DNA from: Muribaculaceae bacterium
GTDB taxonomy: Bacteria > Bacteroidota > Bacteroidia > Bacteroidales > Muribaculaceae
Assembly (NCBI GenBank): GCA_017557625.1
Contig: JAFYYG010000058.1
Span: 1 to 64,000 of the forward strand
Length of the DNA stretch: 64,000 bases
Direction of reading: 5' to 3'
The notes below the pieces were generated by a model that saw only the letters and a program-made list of their open reading frames with translations, did no database searches and was not told the DNA's origin. The translations under genes were made by a program, and so were the position numbers. Each line of letters opens with the position of its first letter. Within the stretch, counting starts at the first letter, position 1. Of this stretch, positions 49,557 to 57,631 are shown piece after piece.

Positions 49557-50246
49557 TTAATCCAATTTTTGTAGCAGTTCTTTCACTACCTCGAGAGTGT
49601 GGATTGGGGCATCGGCCCAGAAGTCGCTGTATTGCTGACTGTTGTCATGGCTAGCCCCTGGCGAGTCGCTGATAATGCGCATGCTCACAAATGGCACCTT
49701 CCTCACGTGGCAGGTGTGGGCTATGGCGCCGCTTTCCATATCCACGGCGAGGGCCTGTGGGAAATGACTTGTAATCTTGTTGAGGTCTTCGATATTGTCG
49801 ATGAACTGGTCGCCGCTCACAATGAGTCCGCAATGCACATGCGGGTCGTCGTGAATTTTATCTATCACGCTGGCTGCACCGTCGAAGTAGAGCGGCAAAC
49901 CCTGCATTTGACCGTAACTCACGGTATCGTCAAATCCACCGCACCACACGTCGTGGTAGCACACCTGGCTGCCCACCACAAGGTCCATGATGCTCACACT
50001 CTTGTTAGCCCCTCCAGCCACACCGGTGTTGATGATGAGTTGGGGGTTGTAGTTGTCTATCATGGTTACCGTTCCTATAGCAGCGTTAACCTTTCCCACG
50101 CCACACTGCATAGCGGCAATCCTATGGTTTCCTATTGAGCCACAATAGAATGTAATGCCGTTTTTCTCGACAATTCTCAAATTTTCAAGCTGTGGTTTGA
50201 GCAGCTCGAGCTCTTTGCTTAATGCTACAATAATACCAATTCTCAT
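49557..50246 (-). CDS. mtnN: 5'-methylthioadenosine/S-adenosylhomocysteine nucleosidase
   Basis: Encodes 229 aa. Hydrolyses the glycosidic bond of SAH to S-ribosylhomocysteine (LuxS substrate) and of methylthioadenosine. Family segments: MRIGIIVALSKELELL, GVGKVNAAIGTVTMID, IINTGVAGGANKSV, LAVDMESGAIAHTCHV (Met-Glu, ribose binding) and RIISDSPGASHDNSQQYSDF (catalytic Asp near the end). Directly upstream of luxS in one operon. Confidence 0.95.
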   Translation of the reverse strand: MRIGIIVALSKELELLKPQLENLRIVEKNGITFYCGSIGNHRIAAMQCGVGKVNAAIGTVTMIDNYNPQLIINTGVAGGANKSVSIMDLVVGSQVCYHDVWCGGFDDTVSYGQMQGLPLYFDGAASVIDKIHDDPHVHCGLIVSGDQFIDNIEDLNKITSHFPQALAVDMESGAIAHTCHVRKVPFVSMRIISDSPGASHDNSQQYSDFWADAPIHTLEVVKELLQKLD

Positions 50247-50320
50247 AACTCTATGCTTTTAAAAGCACAAAGTTAAGACAAAAAACTGATAACGGCAAAA
50301 AAAAGTTGAATCTTTGAGAT

Positions 50321-50400
50321 AGGAGTGGCTAGGAGTGGCTAGGAATAACTAGGAGTGGCTAGGAATAACTAGGAGTGGCTAGGAATAACTAGGAATAACT
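50321..50400. repeat. 10-bp tandem repeat, eight units
   Basis: Eight units of AGGAGTGGCT or AGGAATAACT. Related AGGAATAACT/AGGAGTGG words occur near 56.13 and 59.39 kb. It lies in the mtnN leader region; the next 50 bp are a CTCTCCCCTC-type pyrimidine repeat. Confidence 0.92.
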
Positions 50401-50454
50401 CTTAACTCTCCCCTCTTCCCTCTCTCCTCTCCCCTCTCCACTCTGAACTCTCAA

Positions 50455-51180
50455 CTACTTGGTGAGGAACTTACTGTTGATGTAGGCGTTGAACTGGTCA
50501 CGGTAGCTGTCGCCGATGGGCACGTCGATTTCATCGCCTATAACGATGCGGTTTTTGCTTACCTCTCTAATCATTTTCAAGTTGATTATGTAGGAGCGGT
50601 GCACACGCATGAATGAGCGGCTGGGCAAGCGCTCTTCCATCTTCTTCATGCTTAGCAGCACGATGATGGGGCGGGTGGAGTCAACGAGGTAAATGCGCAG
50701 GTATTCGCTCATCGCCTCCACATAGCGGATATGGCTGATGTTAATGCGCACAATCTTGTATTCTGTCTTGAGGAAGATTGCGTCGTCCTCATCAATCTGG
50801 CTCACCTCCTGCAGGGTGCGCAGGGCATCATAGCGTTTTTTGATTTTCTCGGCGGCGCGCTTCATATCGTCAAAACCGAAGGGCTTGAGCAGATAGTCAA
50901 TGGCATTGAGTTGGAAACCCTCGACGGCATACTCGCTGTAGGCCGTTGTGAACACCACCATAGGAGGGTTTTCAAGTGATTTCACGAAGTCAAGACCATT
51001 CAGCTCCGGCAGGTTGATGTCGCAGAAGATGGCGTCAATCTTATCATTCTCAATTATTTCTTTTGCATCAATCGCACTTTGGCAACATGCCACGAGTTCG
51101 AGATAAGATAATTTCTTGATGTAGCTTTCCATTTGCTGCAACGCAAGAGGCTCATCATCAATAACTAAGCAACGTATCAT
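50455..51180 (-). CDS. LytTR-family response regulator
   Basis: Encodes 241 aa. Receiver domain residues 1-115 with acidic pocket DDE (8-10), phosphoacceptor Asp in FCDINLPELNGLD (~D54) and KP in LLKPFGF. LytTR DNA-binding domain about residues 135-235 (YKIVRINISHIRYVEAM, FMRVHRSYIINLKMI), which binds short direct repeats as a dimer. It begins 2 bp after the sensor kinase gene stop, so the pair is an operon. Confidence 0.95.
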   Translation of the reverse strand: MIRCLVIDDEPLALQQMESYIKKLSYLELVACCQSAIDAKEIIENDKIDAIFCDINLPELNGLDFVKSLENPPMVVFTTAYSEYAVEGFQLNAIDYLLKPFGFDDMKRAAEKIKKRYDALRTLQEVSQIDEDDAIFLKTEYKIVRINISHIRYVEAMSEYLRIYLVDSTRPIIVLLSMKKMEERLPSRSFMRVHRSYIINLKMIREVSKNRIVIGDEIDVPIGDSYRDQFNAYINSKFLTK

Positions 51181-51182
51181 GT

Positions 51183-52403
51183 TTATTTGGATGTTTTTAT
51201 GTTATTATTGGTTTCATCTTCACAATATTCAGACTGATCACTCGGTATCACCGGGATATCCATAGTGACGCAGAACTCCTTCTCGCCATCGTTGAAGTCA
51301 AGGGTGTATTTATCGCCAAAGAGCAGGTCCAGGCGGTGGCGGATGTTAGGAATTCCCACTCCACTCGACTCGCTGACGGTAGCCTTGCCGTTCTTTGGGT
51401 GCTTGCTGTTGCGGCACTCCCATAGCATGTGTTGCACACCTTCGTCGTTGGTATAACGAGTAACCTTAAGATGGATATAAGACGGTTTGTTATAGCTTAC
51501 ACCATGTTTAAAAGCATTCTCAACAAATGAGATAAACACTAATGGCGGCACACAAATGTCGGTTCCGTCGTCAGGGTTATCAACGGTGAACTCCAGTTTG
51601 TCGTTGTAACGCAAGCGCATGAGGCTCACATAGTTTGCCATAAACTCCTCCTCCCTTGCGGCTCTCACAAAGCGGTGGTTGCTCTCATATAGCACATACC
51701 GCATTAGTTTCGAGAGGTCGATGATGCACTCTTGGGCCTTCTTAGGGTCGATATCGACAAGAGCGTGGATGTTGTTGAGGGTGTTCATGAAGAAATGCGG
51801 ATGCAGTTGGTATCTCAAGTTCACCAGCTGCTGTTCGGTGTTCTCCTTCTCCAGCTCCTCCAGTTCCTGTTTTGCGCTTATTGACCTGACATAAAGCTTA
51901 ACGCCGAGATTGGTGCCAAGACCAAACAGCAGGAGGATAAACGACACGATATCACGACGTTGCAATGGCGGTGGCGCTTCGTCTGGGAGAATGGGAGCCT
52001 CGCCTTTAGAGATATCTTCTGGTGTGTTAGACGCCTCGCCGGCAGGGGCTCTTGAAGTGTCTTGTGTCATCTTTTCCATGGTGGGGGGAGGCATCTTGTC
52101 GGGTCGCTGGCTGCATTGGTACAACTGGAACACGCCAATAAGAACTATCACTCCTGCCACATAATACCACATCTTGTGCTTAAACACAAGCCATGGCGCT
52201 ATTATCAAGTCATGAATGGCAAAGGCTATCACATAGACGATAAAGATTTTCCAGCTCCTCAGCAAGTCGTTTTTGAGGAACTCGGTGTCGGTTATGTCAT
52301 GACCATGAAATAAGGCACTGAAAGTGGGTGCCAAGAAAATCATTATCAGTAATAACGCATAGACGATATATTCATATTTATTGAAACGAGTCTGTGGTTT
52401 CAT
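51183..52403 (-). CDS. Sensor histidine kinase of the LytS/YehU type
   Basis: Encodes 406 aa from the ATG at 52403; a more upstream in-frame ATG would add a non-hydrophobic leader with no family match. Membrane segments lie near residues 12-34, 50-70, 82-100 and one at ~155-175. The histidine phosphotransfer helix is LRYQLHPHFFMNTLNNIHAL (His near 213). The ATP-binding domain has FVENAFKHGVSY (N box) and GVGIPNIRHRLDLLFG. A proline-rich stretch between helices (DKMPPPTMEKM) is unusual. It partners the adjacent LytTR regulator; the signal is unknown. Confidence 0.9.
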   Translation of the reverse strand: MKPQTRFNKYEYIVYALLLIMIFLAPTFSALFHGHDITDTEFLKNDLLRSWKIFIVYVIAFAIHDLIIAPWLVFKHKMWYYVAGVIVLIGVFQLYQCSQRPDKMPPPTMEKMTQDTSRAPAGEASNTPEDISKGEAPILPDEAPPPLQRRDIVSFILLLFGLGTNLGVKLYVRSISAKQELEELEKENTEQQLVNLRYQLHPHFFMNTLNNIHALVDIDPKKAQECIIDLSKLMRYVLYESNHRFVRAAREEEFMANYVSLMRLRYNDKLEFTVDNPDDGTDICVPPLVFISFVENAFKHGVSYNKPSYIHLKVTRYTNDEGVQHMLWECRNSKHPKNGKATVSESSGVGIPNIRHRLDLLFGDKYTLDFNDGEKEFCVTMDIPVIPSDQSEYCEDETNNNIKTSK

Positions 52404-52674
52404 GTTTAGTCTTTCAGTAAAAAGGTTTTTTCTACGAACCACAAAATTAGTAATAATTGTTATATCCACAATCTTTTTTCAGTAGATGTTCATTTTTATT
52501 CAATGAAATCGAGATTGTTGTCGGATATGCTTGATTAATTATTTTTGCTCTGTTATTTTTGAAAAATGTGGTTTTTTATATATCAAGCGGGCGATATAGA
52601 CCTCAAAAAGCCCCTTTTTATCAGTTTTTTCAAATTAATTTCGCAAATTGTTTTTATATTAGACAAATATCTAT

Positions 52675-52682
52675 TACTTTTG
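52675..52682 (+). promoter_or_regulatory. Bacteroidota -7 box for the YfgM-like gene
   Basis: TACTTTTG followed by CA, 51 bp before the ATG at 52734. The -33 position has only TTG. Confidence 0.55.
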
Positions 52683-52733
52683 CACCGCAAAATTAAAAAA
52701 CAAGATTTTTACACACATTTTCACATATATATT

Positions 52734-53681
52734 ATGGCAAAGAAAAAAAATCAACCAACCCGTACCAAGCTAGAAGAAATCAATGATTCGCTGTCGGGTA
52801 TCGAGCAGAAATTTGAGCAACACAAGAACCTTATCTATATTATTGTTGCCGCTATTTTAGTTATTGCGTTAGGAATTTGGGCGTACTCACAATTTGGCTA
52901 TAAGCCCGAGATTGAAAATGCAAAAAAAGAGATTGCAAAAGCTGACGCAATATTTTATGCTGCACAAAATGGTGTATTAACCGCTCAAGATACTACAACA
53001 GCTCTGCAGGTGTATGAGAGTGTTGCGAAAAAATATGGCAACAACCTGATTTTTAAGAACAAAGTTGGCAACCACGCAAAGTTGAGGGCCGCCCAGATTC
53101 TTGAAGATAAAGGAAATTACGCTGAAGCACAAAAATATCTTGAGGACTATTCTCCCAAAAGTGAAGCCTTAGGTCCTTCTTCACAGATTCTGCTGGGTGA
53201 CATTTATGTAGACCAAGCTATAGAAGATAACAACGGTCAAATAAAAATAAAAGACCAGAGTCAGTTAGATAAGGGTATCAAAGCCTATGACAAGGCTATT
53301 GAGCTTTCTAAAGAATCGTTCTGGGAGCGCATAGGTTGGCGTGAGATAATACTCTTCGTGTTGGCTCTTGCCGCTCTTGCCGCAATTTTGTTCTACATAA
53401 GAAAGAAAGAGGATCCCAAACTTCGTCGTCTGATATTGATTATCTCTGCTGTTGTCTTTCTTGCATCAGGTGGTTTCCTTACCTATCTTTTAATCAGCAA
53501 CAAGGGCTACGAGAATAAAGAGATTATCGCTCAAGCTATGCAGAAAAAGGCATATGTTTTAGTCACTCAAGAAAAATATGATGAGGCGATTAAGATATAC
53601 GAAGAGATCGAGGCTAAATATAAGGGTCCTGGCAGCATGTCGATATGGATTGAGTATGCTAAAGCCAAAAGTGGAAAATAA
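52734..53681 (+). CDS. YfgM-like TPR protein with an extra membrane hairpin
   Basis: Encodes 315 aa from the ATG at 52734. The N-terminal segment (residues ~34-53, LIYIIVAAILVIALGIWAYS) anchors the protein. TPR-like units follow (ALQVYESVAKKYG, AKLRAAQILEDKGNYAEAQK) as in the YfgM/TolA-binding family of ancillary export factors. Unusually, residues ~202-256 contain two hydrophobic helices (EIILFVLALAALAAILFYI and LILIISAVVFLASGGFLTYL) separated by RKKEDPKLRR. Two further TPR-like helices follow (EKYDEAIKIYEEIEAKY). The two-helix insertion is not part of the usual family architecture. Confidence 0.8.
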   Translation: MAKKKNQPTRTKLEEINDSLSGIEQKFEQHKNLIYIIVAAILVIALGIWAYSQFGYKPEIENAKKEIAKADAIFYAAQNGVLTAQDTTTALQVYESVAKKYGNNLIFKNKVGNHAKLRAAQILEDKGNYAEAQKYLEDYSPKSEALGPSSQILLGDIYVDQAIEDNNGQIKIKDQSQLDKGIKAYDKAIELSKESFWERIGWREIILFVLALAALAAILFYIRKKEDPKLRRLILIISAVVFLASGGFLTYLLISNKGYENKEIIAQAMQKKAYVLVTQEKYDEAIKIYEEIEAKYKGPGSMSIWIEYAKAKSGK

Positions 53682-53713
53682 GAGTTTTCATATTGTGACA
53701 CATTAAATATATA

Positions 53714-53756
53714 AAAGTTGGACGTAGCGACAAGTCGCTTAGTCCAACTTTTTCCT
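53714..53756 (+). terminator. Terminator of the YfgM-like gene
   Basis: AAAGTTGGAC / GTCCAACTTT arms with an inner AGCGAC/GTCGCT stem, then TTTT. Confidence 0.85.
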
Positions 53757-53782
53757 TTTAACTCCTTAACACCTATCAAAAA

Positions 53783-54496
53783 ATGGAAACAAGATACAAA
53801 CGCATTTTACTCAAGCTCAGCGGCGAGTCGCTGATGGGCAAGCAGGGCTACGGCATCGACCGTGAGCGAGTAGACGACTATGCCGAGCAAATCAAGGAAC
53901 TTGTGGATGCTGGCGTGCAGGTGGCTATCGTGATTGGCGGCGGAAACATCTTCCGTGGACTCTCGGGCGCCACGCAAGGCTTCGATCGTGTGAAGGGCGA
54001 CCAGATGGGAATGCTCGCCACGGTTATCAACTCATTGGCTCTGTCGTCGGCTCTTGAAGCCAAAGGGCAGCCGGCTCAGGTGTTCACCGCCATCGCCATG
54101 ACACCTATAGGCGAGCACTACAGCAAGTGGCGCGCTATCGATGCCATGAATCAGGGCAAGGTCGCCATCATGTCATGTGGCACAGGCAGTCCCTTCTTCA
54201 CCACCGACACTGGCAGCACGCTGCGCGGCATTGAGGTAGAGGCCGACGTGATGCTCAAGGGCACTCGCGTCGACGGCATCTACACCGCCGACCCTGAGAA
54301 AGACCCAACGGCTACCAAGTTCGACACCATCACCTACGATGAAATCATCAAGCGTGGCCTCAAAGTCATGGACATGACCGCCACCGTAATGGCAAAGGAA
54401 AACAACCTCCCCATCCACGTCTTCAACATGGACGTGAAAGGCAACCTGCGCAAAGTAATAGCTGGCGAGCCGATAGGAACGGTAGTGACACCGTAG
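53783..54496 (+). CDS. pyrH: UMP kinase
   Basis: Encodes 237 aa. Phosphorylates UMP to UDP with ATP; bacterial amino acid kinase fold, cytoplasmic, hexameric, GTP-activated and UTP-inhibited. Motifs: RILLKLSGESLMG (Lys at residue ~11), VAIVIGGGNIFRG, GDQMGMLATVINSLAL, and GTGSPFFTTDTGSTLRGIE, with VDGIYTADPEKDPTATKF near the end. Strong codon bias. Terminated by a perfect hairpin. Confidence 0.97.
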   Translation: METRYKRILLKLSGESLMGKQGYGIDRERVDDYAEQIKELVDAGVQVAIVIGGGNIFRGLSGATQGFDRVKGDQMGMLATVINSLALSSALEAKGQPAQVFTAIAMTPIGEHYSKWRAIDAMNQGKVAIMSCGTGSPFFTTDTGSTLRGIEVEADVMLKGTRVDGIYTADPEKDPTATKFDTITYDEIIKRGLKVMDMTATVMAKENNLPIHVFNMDVKGNLRKVIAGEPIGTVVTP

Positions 54497-54521
54497 ACAA
54501 TACACATTTATTTATATAACA

Positions 54522-54560
54522 GGCGGGATTAGTGATTTGCAGCACTAATCCCGCCTTGTT
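54522..54560 (+). terminator. Terminator of pyrH
   Basis: GGCGGGATTAGTG / CACTAATCCCGCC perfect 13-bp arms, then TTGTTT. Confidence 0.9.
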
Positions 54561-54592
54561 TGCTGCTTAGCTGTTAAAAAAGTAGTAATTTT

Positions 54593-54623
54593 TTTGCAGA
54601 AAAAAATATAACACTTATATTTG
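54593..54623 (+). promoter_or_regulatory. Promoter of structured RNA copy B
   Basis: TTTG (54593-54596), 19 nt, TATATTTG (54616-54623). Full consensus spacing just before the RNA. Confidence 0.75.
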
Positions 54624-54628
54624 CAGTT

Positions 54629-54832
54629 GGATTGCAGAGGCAATTCATACATTTTGAATTAAAGAAAAGCGTTTTGCTTAAAACTCTTAATTGGAAACTT
54701 AGGAACTTTTCAATGAGAAGAGAGGAAAGCAAAATGGCTTGCGTGTATAGCGTGAGCTGTTATTCCCATCTTCTTCTCAAGGTATCCTAAGACCTCCAAT
54801 TAAAGGTGTGGCAATTCAGTCCACGCTTTTTT
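54629..54832 (+). ncRNA. Structured noncoding RNA candidate, copy B
   Basis: About 204 nt. Hairpin ATTGC-AGAG-GCAAT (54631-54644), the same AAGCGTTTTGCTT box as copy A, then a rod closed by TTAATTGG (54687-54694) with CCAATTAA (54796-54803) and CTTAGGA with TCCTAAG. GAGAAGA pairs with TCTTCTC, and an apical stem surrounds TATAGCGTGAGCTG. The 3' end is GTGTGG / CCACGC (54806-54826) with TTTTTT. Compared with copy A, helices are preserved while bases change, and loops plus terminator sequence are nearly identical. A secreted-protein gene follows 54 bp later. Confidence 0.75.
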
Positions 54833-54886
54833 GTTACACTTTATAAAGGTCACCAATGGGCTGTTGATGACAACCATAATGTTTTT

Positions 54887-56071
54887 ATGAAAAAAATTTT
54901 TACACTTTTTACAGCAGCATTGATTGGACTCTGCGCTTATGCACAGTCATGCCCAACAAGGATGGAAATGCATCTCCTGAATGGCGAAGACCCAGCAAAT
55001 GTGACTTTTGAATTTGAACTTGCTCAGAACAATAGCCTGAACCTCGCTGGTTTCAGCTTCTTTGTTAACGTGCCCTTTACCATGGTTGACGGCGAAGCCG
55101 TAAGCGTAGAATACGGCGACAACGGTTTCATGTGGAAGAAAGCTCTGGGTAATAAGTATGTAACAGCTCAAGGTTATGCTCCTTACATCCTTGAGAGACT
55201 TGAAGAATTCTTGGGCGTAGAACCTGGAACCTACACCGATGAGGAAAAGGAAAGCATGCTCGGCGACCTGATTGACAACATAAGCCACGTTCAGTCTGGC
55301 ACCAACCAGCTCATTTTCTTCCAGACTTTTAAGACTAATTCCTGCCGCTTCTATCCTAACCATGCAGGTAAGGTTGGCATGGGCAAGATGGATATGAGCC
55401 AGCTTGCCGATGGTGAGTATGTGTTCGTTATTGAGAACAATGATTATGCTGTATTCTCTTACTCTGGAGGTGATGAGCCTAGTTCGTTGCATTTCGATGA
55501 CCCTGTTATTATGACCTTGGTTAAGGCCAACGGTGTTGTGACAGAGGGTAACAATACACCAGAACCTCCTGTTGAATACAGCGAGTTCTATGTAGTGGGC
55601 ACTTTCAACGGTTGGAATCAGACTGAAGAGGGTGGTCGCATTGAACTCGTTGAGAATGCCGATGGAACTCAATATATTGGCGAAGTGCAGCTTGAGGATG
55701 GTGCCGAGTTCAAGATTATCACTCCTGTTGAGGACGGATGGAAATGGTTCGGTGGTGTTGACGAGAACCAAGTTGGCTACTTCGAGATCAACGATAATCT
55801 GCTCGACCAGCCAATAGAGCTTATTGACGGCTCTAACTTCAAGGTTGTTGGTGATGGCAAATACACCATCACAGTTATGCAACCTGCCACTCCCGAGGGC
55901 AGAGCAGTTGCTGAGCCTCTCGTGATGACAGTTTCGAAGGAAGCTACAGGCATCAGCACTATTGAGACTGACAAGGCTGACAACCGCATCTTCGACCTCC
56001 AGGGCCGCGAGTTAAAGAGCGTTCCCGAGAATGGAGTTTACATCCAGAACGGCAAGAAATATGTTAAGTAA
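54887..56071 (+). CDS. Secreted protein with a SusE/F-like strand module and short C-terminal sorting-like tail
   Basis: Encodes 394 aa from the ATG at 54887; an upstream GTG frame overlaps the RNA. Signal peptide about residues 1-20 (ALIGLCAYAQ). The first ~210 mature residues are a beta-rich module (ENNDYAVFSYSGGDE) of unknown function. Residues ~225-340 contain FYVVGTFNGWNQ and FKIITPVEDGWKWFGGVD, typical of SusE/SusF or CBM20/48-like starch-binding folds. The end, IFDLQGRELKSVPENGVYIQ with NGKKYVK, resembles the short type IX secretion tails of Prevotella-type proteins. It may bind glycan at the surface. Confidence 0.78.
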   Translation: MKKIFTLFTAALIGLCAYAQSCPTRMEMHLLNGEDPANVTFEFELAQNNSLNLAGFSFFVNVPFTMVDGEAVSVEYGDNGFMWKKALGNKYVTAQGYAPYILERLEEFLGVEPGTYTDEEKESMLGDLIDNISHVQSGTNQLIFFQTFKTNSCRFYPNHAGKVGMGKMDMSQLADGEYVFVIENNDYAVFSYSGGDEPSSLHFDDPVIMTLVKANGVVTEGNNTPEPPVEYSEFYVVGTFNGWNQTEEGGRIELVENADGTQYIGEVQLEDGAEFKIITPVEDGWKWFGGVDENQVGYFEINDNLLDQPIELIDGSNFKVVGDGKYTITVMQPATPEGRAVAEPLVMTVSKEATGISTIETDKADNRIFDLQGRELKSVPENGVYIQNGKKYVK

Positions 56072-56090
56072 TTAACAACCTTATCAAAAA

Positions 56091-56129
56091 TTAAACCGTG
56101 AGGACCTAAATCCTCACGGTTTAATTTTT
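56091..56129 (+). terminator. Terminator of the 54.9-kb secreted-protein gene
   Basis: TTAAACCGTGAGGA / TCCTCACGGTTTAA perfect 14-bp arms around CCTAAA, then TTTTT. A poly-T also flanks the other side, so it may work for the C1 peptidase gene in reverse. Confidence 0.9.
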
Positions 56130-56150
56130 CCTAGCTTTTCCTAGCCATTC

Positions 56151-57560
56151 CTAGTTGTCCTCTTGGAACAATGGGTCTTCGGGCATGACCATGATGGGTT
56201 TTTGCTCGCTGGCTTTGAGGATGTGGGGTGGGACATATTTCTTATCTACCACGAGGCGGAAGGCGTACTCGTTGAACCAATCATTGGTCATGATGATGTA
56301 GCCTTTGTGTCCGCTGTCGGCGCCCCATGAGTTCTCCACTTTCCATTTCACGGGTTTGCCGTTCTCATCGAGGTCAACAGCAGTGAGCGTCATGGCATGA
56401 GTGGAGCCGCTGTCGAAGGTGGCGATGCGGTCGGCCTTGTTCATGCCGAATGTGGTGCCAAAGAGGGTGCCGTAGTCATAGTTGTCAAGGGCGAGGTAGC
56501 CGTTGTTGCGGTTGAGCTGCTTGCCCACGTCATAGCTGGAGTAGAGCTTGGTGGAATCTTTGAGCGAGGCGATAGCCATCTGCGCTATGTCCTCCATAGG
56601 CAGATTGATGTAACGCCAGTTGTGGCCGTCGTAGGTGTGACGGTCCCACTCCACCTCATAGGTCTTGTAGTATTCTCGCCTGGGGTCGTTCATCGCCATG
56701 ATGAAGGTGCCGTTGATGGGTCCGCCCTGTGTCTCGCGGTAGAACTCGAGCGGGGTATAGGTGCGCACGGGAGTCACCGCCTTGCCGTCTTTATTCTTGA
56801 AAGCGTAGTCAAAGCTCTTGATAGGCTCGCCCAGGGTGAGCGACAGCATGTTGTAGATTTCTCCGAGCATCTCGGTCTTGCGCTGCTTAATGGCGCTCTT
56901 CGACTTGCCGTCGGCAACCATCTTGCGTAGCTCCAGTCCCTGCTCGCGCAGCTTCGACGAGACGAGCTGGCTCATGCGCGAGGTGCGCTCGGCGCTGTAG
57001 GTCTCGGGCTGTGCCTCCACGGGCACAAGTCCATATTTCTCGGCAAGGTCGGCAGCGCCGCAGAATGTGCCGCCGTCGTTGATGGGATGGTGGAAGAAGA
57101 ACTGTACGCGTTGATCGTCGATGGGCTTGTCGGCGCAATCTATCACGCCTTGCAGCATGAGGTTGGCCTTCTCGAGTTGGTCATAGAAGAACAGGTAGTC
57201 GTGAGAATACTCCACGCGAAGCGTGTCGTTGTGACGGCGTGCGAAATTGGCGCGCATCACATTGAAACTCGAGTACATCCAGCATCGTCCGCTAGAGCGC
57301 TGGTTGTGGATGCTCTGCTTGGGAGTCTCGACGCTGAAATGGGTGTCGGTGATAGTGGCGTTGCGGTAATTCTTGGCGAGGTCGTCAATGGAATTTGATG
57401 CCATGGCATTGCTCAGCGCGGCATTGCTCTTGCCAACTGCCGCCTGGGTGATTTGCCGCATCATGTCGGCATCAATGCCGCCTTGCGAGCGGTTCTGCGC
57501 CATTGCAGGCAGTGTGAGAGCTAGACCTGCGATAAGTGCTAATGTTTTGAATGATTTCAT
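56151..57560 (-). CDS. Exported C1B-family cysteine peptidase (bleomycin hydrolase/PepC-like)
   Basis: Encodes 469 aa. Signal peptide about residues 1-21 (LTLPAMAQN). The active-site Cys lies in QRSSGRCWMYSSFNVMRA, the His in GSTHAMTLTAVDLDENGKP and the Asn in VENSWGADSGHKG: the papain-type triad of bleomycin hydrolase/aminopeptidase C. These enzymes are usually cytoplasmic; secreted relatives occur in Bacteroidota. It would trim peptides from the N-terminus or, with a C-terminal blocking residue, act as a carboxypeptidase. The tail (MPEDPLFQEDN) is acidic. No operon partner is evident. Confidence 0.9.
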   Translation of the reverse strand: MKSFKTLALIAGLALTLPAMAQNRSQGGIDADMMRQITQAAVGKSNAALSNAMASNSIDDLAKNYRNATITDTHFSVETPKQSIHNQRSSGRCWMYSSFNVMRANFARRHNDTLRVEYSHDYLFFYDQLEKANLMLQGVIDCADKPIDDQRVQFFFHHPINDGGTFCGAADLAEKYGLVPVEAQPETYSAERTSRMSQLVSSKLREQGLELRKMVADGKSKSAIKQRKTEMLGEIYNMLSLTLGEPIKSFDYAFKNKDGKAVTPVRTYTPLEFYRETQGGPINGTFIMAMNDPRREYYKTYEVEWDRHTYDGHNWRYINLPMEDIAQMAIASLKDSTKLYSSYDVGKQLNRNNGYLALDNYDYGTLFGTTFGMNKADRIATFDSGSTHAMTLTAVDLDENGKPVKWKVENSWGADSGHKGYIIMTNDWFNEYAFRLVVDKKYVPPHILKASEQKPIMVMPEDPLFQEDN

Positions 57561-57631
57561 GTGTGAATGTTATTTGAAATTTAGTAGAGTAGTAGAATAG
57601 TGAGTAGTAGAGTAGTGGAGTAATCGAGCAT

